A DNA stretch of 64,000 nt. It comes from Deltaproteobacteria bacterium. GTDB lineage: Bacteria > Myxococcota_A > Polyangia > JAAYKL01. The notes below the pieces were generated by a model, which was not told the DNA's origin, ran no database searches, and saw only the letters and a program-made list of their open reading frames with translations. Positions within the stretch are counted from its first letter, which is position 1, and each line of letters opens with the position of its first letter. The position numbers and the translations under genes are program-made. Below, one piece after another: positions 26,671 through 35,758 of the stretch. Location of the stretch: positions 1 to 64,000 of the forward strand of contig JAQTNF010000005.1 in assembly GCA_028713995.1 (NCBI GenBank), written 5' to 3'.

Positions 26671-28473
26671 TCACTCCACCCCGGGGTTGATGGCGCCCAG
26701 GCTCATGCCGCCCAGGTAGGCGTACGAGTCGTACGCATCCCAGCCGACCACAACCACCCCCAACCCGTTGTCTTCATTCGCGCTCGCGAGCGTGTGCACC
26801 CCGTCCGGAGTCAGGTGGCGAGCCACCTCGTAGCCGCTGCCGCCCACGGCCACGAACTCGCCGTCCGGGATCGCGGTTCCGTCGAGCAGCACCTGGCTGC
26901 CCGCCTTGCGCGTGACGATGAGCACGTCGTTCTGCCACGTGGCCGGCACCAGCACCACGTAGCGCGGCAGGAACTGCTCGGTCGGGCTCGTCCACACCAT
27001 GGCCGGATCGCCGGGCGCGTACATCCCTATCACTCCGGACGCGGTCATGTACTGCATCAGGCCCACGGGCTTGTCCGCCGTGAGCGCGAAGTCGCCGGGG
27101 TTCGCCTGCGGGCCGGAAACGTAGAACTCGAGCTCCTGCCCCTTGTTGAGGAAGGTTGGCGAGGCGGGCAGCCCGGTGACGCCGGCGGCGGTGGCGAACT
27201 CGACTTTCGTGTTGTCCTCGCTCGCGTAGAGCTGCCACAGCACCACATCCGACGTGGCCCCGGTGCTGCGAACGGGCATGCGCGCGGCCACGAGCTCCTT
27301 GCCCCAGAAGCGTAAGCCGGGAAGCTGCTCCTCCAGATGGTCGCAGCAGCAGGTGGTCTCCGGGATGTAGGCGCACTCCTGGCCCGAGAATACGGAGATG
27401 GGGTGGTCGGCGTTGCTCTCCACGCGAGTGCCTGTGAGTGAGTCGCCGATGTTGTTGGTGGCCACCTCGAGCACGTCGCCCTCGCTCATGTTCACGACGA
27501 AGGGTGTGGTCGTGGCTTGCACCGGCCCGCCCGCGAGCGGCGGCACAGAGGGCGCGATCGTGACGACCGTGCCGTCCATGGTGGCCACAACGGTGAAGTA
27601 GGCCCGCATGGAGCCGTCCGGCGGATTGACGTAGGTCGGGTCGTTTCGTTTCCAGCCCATGACGTCGTACGTAAGGCTGAGCGACGTGGCCGGGATGAGC
27701 ATGGACGCGTCGGAAATGAACGACATTGAGCCGTCCACCGGGTTGAACTGGTAGGCGATGATGGGGATGTCGGACTGGATCTTGAACGACCCCTTCTGCT
27801 TGAGCCCGGACCACTGCTGGTTGTAGTTGGGCAGGTTGAAGGTCTGAAGGCTCATGGGGCCGATGGAGACGTTCTGCACCTGGGTCCACCCGCCGCCCTG
27901 ACCCTGGAAGATGATCACGTTGGCGGCCTTGCTCTCGTTCACGTTGGACACGGCCACCGCATACTGGTTCGTTTCCACGCCGTCGCAAGTGTCCAGGTCG
28001 ACCGCGTAGAAGAGGCAGCCCACGGTGGTGGTGGCCTGGGCGGCCTGCTCGCACGTCTCCGGGATGATCGGGCCATCATAGTGGGTGCTCGTATCCACCG
28101 CCTCGTCCGTGACTCCGTCGCAGTCGTCGTCGAGCCCGTTGTTCGGCGCCTCCTCCGCGTTCGGGTTGATAGCCGAGTCGGAATCGTTGCAGTCGAGCCC
28201 CGCGCACCAATCATCGCTGTCGTTGTCCACGCAATTCGTCGAGGTTTCTGTGTCGGTGTCCGCGTCGGTGTCGGCATCCGCGTCGGTGTCCGAGTCGGCG
28301 TCGGTATCCGAATCCGAATCCGCGTCCGAGTCGGCGTCCGCGTCCGAGTCGGCGTCGGCTGCCGCGTCCCAGGTATCCGTAGCATCGTCGCCAACACCGA
28401 CCGAGCTGTTTCCGCCCGAGCACGAAATCATCGCTGCGGCGACGAGGCACAGGAACCAGTTGGTCATCCTCAT
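26671..28473 (-). CDS. IgGFc-binding-like lipoprotein with MopE-type metal-binding motif
   Basis: LVAAAMISCSGG leader; Asp-rich linker; CVDNDSDDWCAGLDCNDSDSAINPNAEEAPNNGLDDDCDGVTDE; IgGFc-binding N-terminal-type body. Confidence 0.75.
   Translation of the reverse strand: MRMTNWFLCLVAAAMISCSGGNSSVGVGDDATDTWDAAADADSDADADSDADSDSDTDADSDTDADADTDADTDTETSTNCVDNDSDDWCAGLDCNDSDSAINPNAEEAPNNGLDDDCDGVTDEAVDTSTHYDGPIIPETCEQAAQATTTVGCLFYAVDLDTCDGVETNQYAVAVSNVNESKAANVIIFQGQGGGWTQVQNVSIGPMSLQTFNLPNYNQQWSGLKQKGSFKIQSDIPIIAYQFNPVDGSMSFISDASMLIPATSLSLTYDVMGWKRNDPTYVNPPDGSMRAYFTVVATMDGTVVTIAPSVPPLAGGPVQATTTPFVVNMSEGDVLEVATNNIGDSLTGTRVESNADHPISVFSGQECAYIPETTCCCDHLEEQLPGLRFWGKELVAARMPVRSTGATSDVVLWQLYASEDNTKVEFATAAGVTGLPASPTFLNKGQELEFYVSGPQANPGDFALTADKPVGLMQYMTASGVIGMYAPGDPAMVWTSPTEQFLPRYVVLVPATWQNDVLIVTRKAGSQVLLDGTAIPDGEFVAVGGSGYEVARHLTPDGVHTLASANEDNGLGVVVVGWDAYDSYAYLGGMSLGAINPGVE
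28245..28375. repeat. Asp/Ser/Thr linker-coding short tandem repeats
   Basis: Iterated gtccgagtcggc / gtatccgaatcc units. Confidence 0.7.
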
Positions 28474-28491
28474 GGAAACCTTCTTCCGCTT

Positions 28492-30351
28492 TCACCAGAC
28501 TTCAAGCAGATTGAGACCGCCCGGGTACCAGTAGCTCGTGTACTGGCCGTACCCGTAGACCGTGATCCCGATCTTCTCGTCCGATTCCACCTTGTGGTTG
28601 CCGTTGCCGCTGCTCGCGAACAGCACGCGAGAGATGCCGAATCCGGTCGAGCCCACCGCAGTCCAGGCCGTCACCGCGTTGCCGTCCAGCGTCACGCTCG
28701 AACCGGTCGGCGCGATGATGTTCACGTAATTCTTCTCGTAGTTCACGGGTGCGTGGAACAGGTAGCCCGTGCGGAACTGGTAGGTCGCCACGGCGAGGGC
28801 CATGGCCGGGTCGCCCGAGCTCCCGCCGGCGTCCTGACCCTTCATGTACTGCGACACCAGCACCGGCTCGCTCGCGGTAATCTTGAAGTCCACCGCCGAG
28901 TCGATCTCAACATATTGGCCGGCATTGGCGATCCCGGTCGGCCAGGCTCCGTTCGGCGGATCGTACTGCAAGGTGGTGCCGGCCTTTGTGGCGATGATCC
29001 GTACGAAGAATGCCTTGGGCTGGGTCATGGTCGGGAGCGACGGCGGGCTCACGATGTACTCCTTGGCCAGCGTCGGAATGGGGAACATCGACTCCTCGAG
29101 GTGATCGCAGTACCCCACGCTCGCCGGGACAAACGTGCAGTCGTGCCCGCTGATGACCTGGATCGGCTTGTCCGCGGTCAGCAGGGTCCCGGTCAGATCG
29201 TCGGTTGCGAATGTGCCGGACAGCACCTGGAGCACGTCGCCGCTGTTGAGCGTCACGTTCCCGGAGTTGCTCGTGAGCCCGGCGCCCTGCCGGATCGCCG
29301 TCCCGGTCGCGGAAGACGTGATCGTCACGGTCGTGTTGTCCTCCTTGGCCACCACCGAGTAGAATCCGGGAAGGTTGGAGGTGTTCCAAATCCACGTGTT
29401 GCGCGAGGCGACCATGTAGGCCTTACCCCACGCGTTGACCGGCAGGAGCAGCGAGGCGTCGTTGGTTTGGGTGTAGAGGCCCCCTGAGCCGTACTCGAGG
29501 GGGTTGAACTGGTACACGGTCACCGGCCGATCCGAGATGAGGTGGTAAGCGCCGTCGGTCACCTTGACCGTGCCGGAGATGCTCGTGCGCAGGCCGGTCC
29601 AGGGAAGGAAGATGAGGGCCACGGAATCCGCCGCCACCGATTGGGTCGCCACGGTGCTTGCTCCAATGGTGACGGTCACGTTGGCCGTAACGGTCGACGT
29701 GTTCGAGACCGCGACCGCGTAATGGACCTGGCTGATCGGCGGCTGATACATGGGATTCGAGCAGAGCTGCGAGTTGAGCGTGACCGTGGGATAGTACTCG
29801 CAGCCGATGTAGCTCTTGCCGAGCTGGAAAGCCGAGCACGGGCTCGTGCAGTCCGTGTCCGTGCAGGCAAGCTCGTCCGTCTCGCCGTCGCAATCCTCGT
29901 CGATCCCGTTGTCGGGGATCTCCGGTGCGTACGGGCGGATCGCGCTGTCGGAATCGTTGCAGTCCACGTCCGCGCACCACCAGTCGCTGTCGTTGTCCAC
30001 ACAGACGGTCGTGGTCTCGGTGTCGGCCCCAGTTCCGGTGTCCGAGTCGGTGTCCGAGTCGGTGTCCGAGTCGGTATCCGTGTCGGTGTCCGAGTCGGTA
30101 TCCGAGTCGGTGTCCGAGTCGGCGTCCGTGTCCGAGTCGCCGCCCCCGTCCTTGCCGGCATCCATGTCGGTATCCGAATCGGCGTCGGTGTCCGAGTCGC
30201 CGTCCGAATCGCCGTCTGCGTCCGTGTCCGCGTCGGTCGCCGTGTTCCAGCTGTCCGTGGCGTCATCGCCAAGATCGATCGAGTTGTTTCCACCCGAGCA
30301 CGAAATCATCGCTGCGGCGACGAGGCACAAAAACCGGTTGGTCAGCCGCAT
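28492..30351 (-). CDS. paralogous IgGFc-binding-like lipoprotein with MopE-type motif
   Basis: MRLTNRFLCLVAAAMISCSGGNNS leader; CVDNDSDWWCADVDCNDSDSAIRPYAPEIPDNGIDEDCDGETDE; 18-bp gap to the downstream paralog. Confidence 0.75.
   Translation of the reverse strand: MRLTNRFLCLVAAAMISCSGGNNSIDLGDDATDSWNTATDADTDADGDSDGDSDTDADSDTDMDAGKDGGGDSDTDADSDTDSDTDSDTDTDTDSDTDSDTDSDTGTGADTETTTVCVDNDSDWWCADVDCNDSDSAIRPYAPEIPDNGIDEDCDGETDELACTDTDCTSPCSAFQLGKSYIGCEYYPTVTLNSQLCSNPMYQPPISQVHYAVAVSNTSTVTANVTVTIGASTVATQSVAADSVALIFLPWTGLRTSISGTVKVTDGAYHLISDRPVTVYQFNPLEYGSGGLYTQTNDASLLLPVNAWGKAYMVASRNTWIWNTSNLPGFYSVVAKEDNTTVTITSSATGTAIRQGAGLTSNSGNVTLNSGDVLQVLSGTFATDDLTGTLLTADKPIQVISGHDCTFVPASVGYCDHLEESMFPIPTLAKEYIVSPPSLPTMTQPKAFFVRIIATKAGTTLQYDPPNGAWPTGIANAGQYVEIDSAVDFKITASEPVLVSQYMKGQDAGGSSGDPAMALAVATYQFRTGYLFHAPVNYEKNYVNIIAPTGSSVTLDGNAVTAWTAVGSTGFGISRVLFASSGNGNHKVESDEKIGITVYGYGQYTSYWYPGGLNLLEVW
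30020..30235. repeat. Asp/Ser/Thr linker-coding short tandem repeats
   Basis: Iterated gtccgagtcggt / gtatccgagtcg units. Confidence 0.75.
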
Positions 30352-30446
30352 GGGGACCTCCTGATGACGCCGGGATGAGCCGGCGGGGTGCCTCGGACAA
30401 AATTCAAATTCATTCCATTATCAATATTCATTCTTTTCTAAGTTAA

Positions 30447-30475
30447 ATTATACCGCCGTTCCAAACGGCTCTCAA
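30447..30475 (-). promoter_or_regulatory. promoter TTGAGA-N17-TATAAT
   Basis: -35 at 30470-30475, -10 at 30447-30452; GCCGTT-CCA-AACGGC inverted repeat at 30455-30469 in the spacer. Confidence 0.65.
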
Positions 30476-30591
30476 GCACTCTTCCCCCGCTCACCACGGC
30501 TTTGCCCCTGCCACCGGGAGTTGACGCGGGCGCGAGTCGCGGCCATAGGGAAGAGACAACGTGTCCCGTGCAGACGCGGAAAGGACCGGCC

Positions 30592-31131
30592 ATGGACGAA
30601 ATCCTGATCCTGGTTGACGAGAACGACCGGCAGATCGGCATCGGCGAGAAGATGGACGTGCACCGCCGCGGCGTGCTGCACCGCTGCTTCTCGATCTTCG
30701 TTTTCGACGGCGACGGGCGCGTCATGCTCCAGAAGCGCGCCGCGTCCAAGTACCACTCGGGCGGCCTGTGGACGAACACCTGCTGCGGCCATCCGCGCGA
30801 CGGCGAGGACGTGTCCGCCGCGGCGCACCGACGCCTGCGCGAGGAGATGGGCTTCGATTGCGCCCTTGATGAGATTTTCACTTTCATCTACCGGGCCGAG
30901 CTCGACCATGGGCTCACCGAGCACGAGCTCGACCACGTCTACGCGGGCACGTACGCAGGCACGCTCACGCCCAACCCCGGGGAGGCGGATGGCTACTCCT
31001 GGGAGCCGATCGCGCTCGTGCGCAGCGACATGGCCGCGCACCCCGAGCGCTACACCGTCTGGTCCCGCATCGCCGTGGCCGAGCTCTTGTCGCGCTTCCC
31101 GGATTATCTCCAAGGAGGGCGGCGTCCATGA
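30592..31131 (+). CDS. idi: isopentenyl-diphosphate delta-isomerase, type 1
   Basis: TNTCCGHP and Nudix-like RRLREEMGF; ELDHGLTEHELDHVYAG. Confidence 0.92.
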   Translation: MDEILILVDENDRQIGIGEKMDVHRRGVLHRCFSIFVFDGDGRVMLQKRAASKYHSGGLWTNTCCGHPRDGEDVSAAAHRRLREEMGFDCALDEIFTFIYRAELDHGLTEHELDHVYAGTYAGTLTPNPGEADGYSWEPIALVRSDMAAHPERYTVWSRIAVAELLSRFPDYLQGGRRP

Positions 31132-31850
31132 CCGAAAGACGCACGCTCATCGTCACGCCCACCTACAACGAGCGCGAGAACCTCGAGAAGCTCGTCGAGG
31201 GCATCCGCGAGAACGCGCCGCACGCCCACCTGCTCGTGGTCGACGACGGCTCGCCGGACGGCACGGGCGATCTGGCCGAGAAGCTCGGCCGCGGGGACGA
31301 GCGCATCCGGCTTCTGCGGCGGCCCGGCAAGATGGGGCTCGCGTCCGCGTACCTCGATGGCTTCAAGCTCGCGCTCGAGCAGGGCTACGAGGTCGTCATG
31401 GAGATGGACGCCGACCTGTCCCACGACCCCAGGCACCTGCCCGCCATGCTCGGCGCCCTCGACCGTGCCGACGTGGCCATCGGCTCGCGCGGCGTGCCGG
31501 GCGGCGGCGTGGAAGGCTGGGGCCCCATGCGCCACTTCATCTCCAAGGGCGGGAGCCTTTACTCGCGCCTCATCCTGGGCATGCCCGTCAGGGACATGAC
31601 GACAGGCTTCAAGGCATGGAAGGCCGGGGTGCTGCGCGCCATGCCCCTCGACGAGGTCAAGAGCGAGGGCTACGCGTTCCAGATCGAGCTCAACTACCGG
31701 GCGCTGCGCCTCGGCTTCCGCATCGAGGAGGTGCCCATCATCTTCGTCGACCGCCGCGCCGGACAGAGCAAGATGTCCTCGCACATCTTCGCCGAGGCCA
31801 TGTGGATGATGTGGCGCCTGCGCCTCGACGCCTTGCGCGGCAGGCTGTGA
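31128..31850 (+). CDS. dolichol-phosphate-mannose-synthase-like GT2 glycosyltransferase
   Basis: VTPTYNERENLEKLVEGI, VVDDGSPDGTGD, VMEMDADLSHDP; overlaps idi by 4 nt. Confidence 0.9.
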   Translation: MTERRTLIVTPTYNERENLEKLVEGIRENAPHAHLLVVDDGSPDGTGDLAEKLGRGDERIRLLRRPGKMGLASAYLDGFKLALEQGYEVVMEMDADLSHDPRHLPAMLGALDRADVAIGSRGVPGGGVEGWGPMRHFISKGGSLYSRLILGMPVRDMTTGFKAWKAGVLRAMPLDEVKSEGYAFQIELNYRALRLGFRIEEVPIIFVDRRAGQSKMSSHIFAEAMWMMWRLRLDALRGRL

Positions 31851-31889
31851 GCCCGCGCGTCCCTCAGCGGCACTCGATCTTGGCGTAGA

Positions 31890-32240
31890 GAGGGCATAGG
31901 GGCACTTGCCAGCTCTTCATCCAACTGGCGGCTCGCCACGACGCGGGACTTTGCGCGAATCCTGGGCAATGCGACGGTGAACAACGAGACAGGCCCAAGC
32001 TTCACGGGCACGGCGTGCACCAACTCGTCCACGGGATGCTACGCGATGTTCGACTCAACGACGCGCGGCACGACCGGGCTCTGGACCCAGAGCGTGGCCA
32101 GCTCGTCGAACGGCGGCAAGGCGAACCTGAGCACCGGCGCGGTCACGAGCGTGGCCAGGACCGGGGCCAACCCGGCGTTGTGTTTGCGCGACATGGACGC
32201 GGCAGCGGCCTGCCAATCGGCTGCCTCGGCCTTCGTGTAC
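31890..32240 (+). pseudogene. 5'-truncated remnant of a DUF1566-like domain
   Basis: Open frame without convincing start: NWRLATTRDF...GLWTQSVA...NLSTGAVTSV...NPALCLRDMD. Confidence 0.4.
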
Positions 32241-32465
32241 AGCTTCGAGAACGGAGAGCCTGCAACGACCCTATTGCTCGGGTGCCCGCGCACGGCCGTG
32301 TACTCGAACAGCCTGTCGTACACGACCAACTGGGCCGAAGGACCCAGGAAAGGAAACCACACGGGACAGCTCTGTGGTTCTGACGCTTGCGGCGTTGCTC
32401 GCGTTTGTTCAAGTACGCCGCTCGCGATGCTTGGCGCGCGGCCCCGATGCTGGCACAATGGAACC

Positions 32466-32960
32466 ATGGACCGAGCCAAGACCATCGTGCTCGCCGTCGC
32501 CTGCGCCGCGCTCGCCGCGTCGTGCTGGGTCGAGGACGACATGGGGATCGGCGGCGACGGGATCGGGTGCACGGAGATCGGGTGCGACGACATGGTCACC
32601 GTGAGGATCGAGCGCTCGGACGAAGCGACCTTCCCGGACGGCCTGTACACGTTCACCTTCACGTTCGAGGACGCCTTGTCCGTGGAGTCGCAGTGCGTGC
32701 TCGAGGGATCCGACCTCAACTGCGGCGGCGACCTCTCGGATCTCATGATCGAGGTCAACGCCTCGGCCGAGCGCTTCACGGCCATGTATTTCGGCGCGCC
32801 GGGGCACGTGACCGTGCGCGTCAAATACGAGGCACAGATCCTCGGCGAGCGCACCTTCCACCCGAGCTACGACCTCGTGAGCCCCAACGGCTCCGATTGC
32901 CCGCCCACGTGCTCGCAAGCCACGGCCGACATGGACGTGGCCGCGCCCGAGGAGGGCTGA
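32466..32960 (+). CDS. putative lipoprotein
   Basis: MDRAKTIVLAVACAALAASCW signal/lipobox; 32466 chosen over the ORF start. Confidence 0.65.
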   Translation: MDRAKTIVLAVACAALAASCWVEDDMGIGGDGIGCTEIGCDDMVTVRIERSDEATFPDGLYTFTFTFEDALSVESQCVLEGSDLNCGGDLSDLMIEVNASAERFTAMYFGAPGHVTVRVKYEAQILGERTFHPSYDLVSPNGSDCPPTCSQATADMDVAAPEEG

Positions 32961-32961
32961 C

Positions 32962-33297
32962 ATGGACATCCGCATCCCATCCGGACCGCCCGCGACGCCC
33001 GACGTCCCGGCAACGGACGGCGCGACCTCGGAGGCGGCCGCCGCGGGGGCGCCCGGCGGGATCGGCACCGTGGGAGCGGACGCGGTGCAGCGCGTGGTCG
33101 ACGATCTGGCCGCGGGCCGCATCACGCGCGGGGAGGCGGTGGACAGGCTCGTGCAGGGCGCGCTCGACGGCAAGATGGCGCAGGCCGTCCCGTCCGAGGT
33201 GCGCGCCGAGATCGCGCAGGCCCTGCGCGCGCTCGTCGAGACCGACCCGCACCTCGCCTCCCTGGCATCCGGCCTCTCCCGCGGCGAGGGCCGCTAG
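32962..33297 (+). CDS. small helical protein of unknown function
   Basis: ATG 1 bp after the upstream stop; VQRVVDDLAAGRITRGEAVDRLVQGALDG. Confidence 0.5.
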   Translation: MDIRIPSGPPATPDVPATDGATSEAAAAGAPGGIGTVGADAVQRVVDDLAAGRITRGEAVDRLVQGALDGKMAQAVPSEVRAEIAQALRALVETDPHLASLASGLSRGEGR

Positions 33298-33344
33298 CCC
33301 GCCCGAAGTTGCATCGCATCGCGCCGGCGCGGTATACGCCCCGC

Positions 33345-34625
33345 ATGGGCTACCCGGGGTTCATCGGCTCGAGGTACCTGCGCTCGCGCAAGAAGAGCTC
33401 GATCTCGGCCATCACGATCATCGCGATCATCGGCGTGGCGCTCGGCGTGGCCGCCCTGTCCGTGGTGATCGCGATCTCGTCGGGCTTCGAGGAGGAGTTC
33501 ACGGCCAAGGTGCTCGGCGTGAACGCGCACGTGCTCGTCATGAAGTACGGCGTGGACTTCACCGAGTACCGCCAGGTCATGAAGACCGCCAAGGAGGTGA
33601 GGGGCGTCAAGGGCGTGGCCCCCTTCATCATCCAGGAGATGATGCTGTCCAAGGGCGACCGCACCGCGGGCGTGCTCCTCAAGGGGGTCGATCCGGAGCT
33701 GCTCGGGGAGGTGCTCGACCTGCCGAGGCACATCGTGAAGGGCGGCCTCGCCGGCCTGCGCGTGCCCGGCTCCGGCCCGCCGCGCCCGGGTGCGCCCGCG
33801 GCCTCGGAGAAGGGTCCCATGCCCGGCATCATCCTCGGCCAGACCCTGGCCGAGAACCTGAACGCCAAGGTGGGCGACACGGTGCAGGTCACGACCCCGC
33901 TCATCGGGCTCGACGTGATCGGCTGGTCGCCCTCGGACGACACGCCGCGCAGCCTGTCGTTCAAGGTGGTCGGCATCTTCTACGCCGGGTTCCTCGAGTA
34001 CGACACCAAGCTCGTGTACGTGGATCTCTACCAGGCCCAGCGCTTCTTCGACCACGGCGACTCGGTCATCGGCGTGGAGATCACGCTCCACGACATCAAC
34101 CAGGCCAAGGACGTCTCGGCCCGGCTGCGCGGGCTGCTCGGCGGCGGACCCTACCATACGGTCGACTGGCAGCTCCTCAACGAGCCGCTCTTCACGGCGC
34201 TCAAGATGCAGAAGGTGGTGCTCACGATCGTGCTCGCCGTGATCATCGGTGTGGCCGCCTTCAACATCATCGCCACGCTCGTCATGATGGTCTTCGACAA
34301 GCGCCGCGAGATCGCCATCCTCAAGTCCATGGGCGCGAGCCACCGGGGCATCCTCTCGATTTTCATGTACGTGGGCACCGTGGTGGGGCTCGCGGGCATC
34401 ACCATCGGCCTCGCGCTCGGCTTCGGCGTGTGCCTGCTCCTCTCCGAGGTGGGCTGGCCGCTCGATCCCAAGGTCTACCTCATCGACCACCTGCCCGTGC
34501 GCCTGGCCGCCCTCGACTTCGTGGCGTGCGCAGGCGTGGCGTTCCTCATCTGCCTGCTCGCCACGATCTGGCCGTCCATGAGCGCCTCGCGCTTGAAGCC
34601 CGTGGACGGGCTGCGCCAGGACTGA
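33345..34625 (+). CDS. FtsX-like permease, LolC/LolE family
   Basis: FIGSRYLRSRKKSSISAITIIAIIGVALGVAALSVVIAISSGFEEE; FNIIATLVMMVFDKRREIAILKSMGAS. Confidence 0.88.
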   Translation: MGYPGFIGSRYLRSRKKSSISAITIIAIIGVALGVAALSVVIAISSGFEEEFTAKVLGVNAHVLVMKYGVDFTEYRQVMKTAKEVRGVKGVAPFIIQEMMLSKGDRTAGVLLKGVDPELLGEVLDLPRHIVKGGLAGLRVPGSGPPRPGAPAASEKGPMPGIILGQTLAENLNAKVGDTVQVTTPLIGLDVIGWSPSDDTPRSLSFKVVGIFYAGFLEYDTKLVYVDLYQAQRFFDHGDSVIGVEITLHDINQAKDVSARLRGLLGGGPYHTVDWQLLNEPLFTALKMQKVVLTIVLAVIIGVAAFNIIATLVMMVFDKRREIAILKSMGASHRGILSIFMYVGTVVGLAGITIGLALGFGVCLLLSEVGWPLDPKVYLIDHLPVRLAALDFVACAGVAFLICLLATIWPSMSASRLKPVDGLRQD

Positions 34626-34639
34626 AGGGGGGGCTCGCC

Positions 34640-35068
34640 GTGGAGGCGCGACGTCTCGGCATGGAGAACTATGACGCGCTCGTCGCGCTGTGGGCCGAGG
34701 CCGGCCTGCCCGTGAAGCTCAGGGGCCGTGACGCGCGCGAGGCGATCGAGCGCCAGCTCAAGCTCCCCCACATCGCCTTCCTCGGCCTGTTCGACGGGGA
34801 TCTTCTGGTGGGCGCCGCGATCGCCACCCACGACGGCCGCAAGGGCTGGGTGAACCATCTGGCCGTGCGCGCATCGCACCGCAGACGGGGCCTCGGCCGC
34901 ACGCTCGTGCGCGCGTGCGAGCAGTGGCTCGACGCCGAGGGCATCCGCATCTTCGCGTGCCTCGTCGAGGCGGGGAGCGACGCCTCGCGCGCCCTGTTCG
35001 GCACGCTCGGGTATGCCCTGTTCGAGGGCGTCACGTACCACACGAAGAGGCTCGATCCCGGGGCGTGA
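34640..35068 (+). CDS. GNAT-family N-acetyltransferase
   Basis: VNHLAVRASHRRRGLGRTLVRACEQWL acetyl-CoA motif; GTG start at 34640. Confidence 0.82.
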   Translation: MEARRLGMENYDALVALWAEAGLPVKLRGRDAREAIERQLKLPHIAFLGLFDGDLLVGAAIATHDGRKGWVNHLAVRASHRRRGLGRTLVRACEQWLDAEGIRIFACLVEAGSDASRALFGTLGYALFEGVTYHTKRLDPGA

Positions 35069-35072
35069 CCGA

Positions 35073-35101
35073 TTGACATGACCAAGTAGTGGACTTAATA
35101 T
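35073..35101 (+). promoter_or_regulatory. promoter TTGACA-N17-TAATAT of vapBC
   Basis: -35 at 35073-35078, -10 at 35096-35101; ATG 6 nt after the -10. Confidence 0.7.
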
Positions 35102-35107
35102 TGAATC

Positions 35108-35353
35108 ATGATCAGGATCAACATCCACGAGGCCAAGACCCATCTGTCGCGCTATCTCGGGCGTCTCGAAAAAGAGGGTCGAATTGTGATCTGCAAGCGC
35201 AACGTGGCCATCGCCGAGATCAGGCCGACGGAAAACCGTGACCCGAAGCCGAGGCGCATCGGGCTGGCAAAGGGCCGGTTCGACGTCCCCTCATCGTTCT
35301 TCGACCCGCTCCCGGATGACCTGCTCGCGGCCTTCGGCGGCGACGCGAGGTGA
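35108..35353 (+). CDS. type II antitoxin, Phd/YefM-VapB-like
   Basis: MIRINIHEAKTHLSRYLGRLEKEGRIVICKRNVAIAEIRP. Confidence 0.88.
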   Translation: MIRINIHEAKTHLSRYLGRLEKEGRIVICKRNVAIAEIRPTENRDPKPRRIGLAKGRFDVPSSFFDPLPDDLLAAFGGDAR

Positions 35354-35357
35354 AGCC

Positions 35358-35744
35358 TTGAAGCTCCTCCTCGACACCTGCACGTTCCTCTGGATCACCC
35401 TGGATGCGCCCGAGCTGTCGAAGCGTTGCCGCGAGCTCTATCTCGATCCGGAGAACGAGGTCCATTTCAGCGCCGTGTCCGCCTGGGAGATCGCGATCAA
35501 GAACCAGCTCGGCCGGCTCCCGCTCCCCGAACCGCCGGAGAGGTTCGTTCCGATTCAAAGGGAGAAGCACGGCATCGCGGCGCTCCCGCTCGACGAGATC
35601 TCGGCCCTGCACGCACGTCGCCTCCCGCCCCTCCACCAAGATCCCTTCGACCGCATGCTCGTCTGCCAGGCCATCGTCAACGGCATGACCATCCTCACCC
35701 CTGACGAGCACATCTCCAGGTATCCCGTCCTCACCGAGTGGTGA
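35358..35744 (+). CDS. PIN-domain toxin, VapC family
   Basis: KLLLDTCTFLW, SAVSAWEIAIK, PPLHQDPFDRMLVCQA, ILTPDEHI; TTG start inferred at 35358. Confidence 0.88.
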   Translation: MKLLLDTCTFLWITLDAPELSKRCRELYLDPENEVHFSAVSAWEIAIKNQLGRLPLPEPPERFVPIQREKHGIAALPLDEISALHARRLPPLHQDPFDRMLVCQAIVNGMTILTPDEHISRYPVLTEW

Positions 35745-35758
35745 GACGGGGGGCCGTC

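Noticed and set aside
28245-30235. Regular short repeats resembling a CRISPR array
   Set aside because: In-frame within CDSs, variable 6-18 bp units, no unique spacers and no cas genes.
28085-30364. Serine-rich VSVSESASVSES antisense ORFs
   Set aside because: Mirror translation of the Asp-rich linker repeats; not adhesin genes.
32387-35068. 893-aa plus-strand ORF
   Set aside because: Only the last ~143 codons are real (GNAT protein); the rest is an out-of-frame shadow of the lipoprotein and permease genes.
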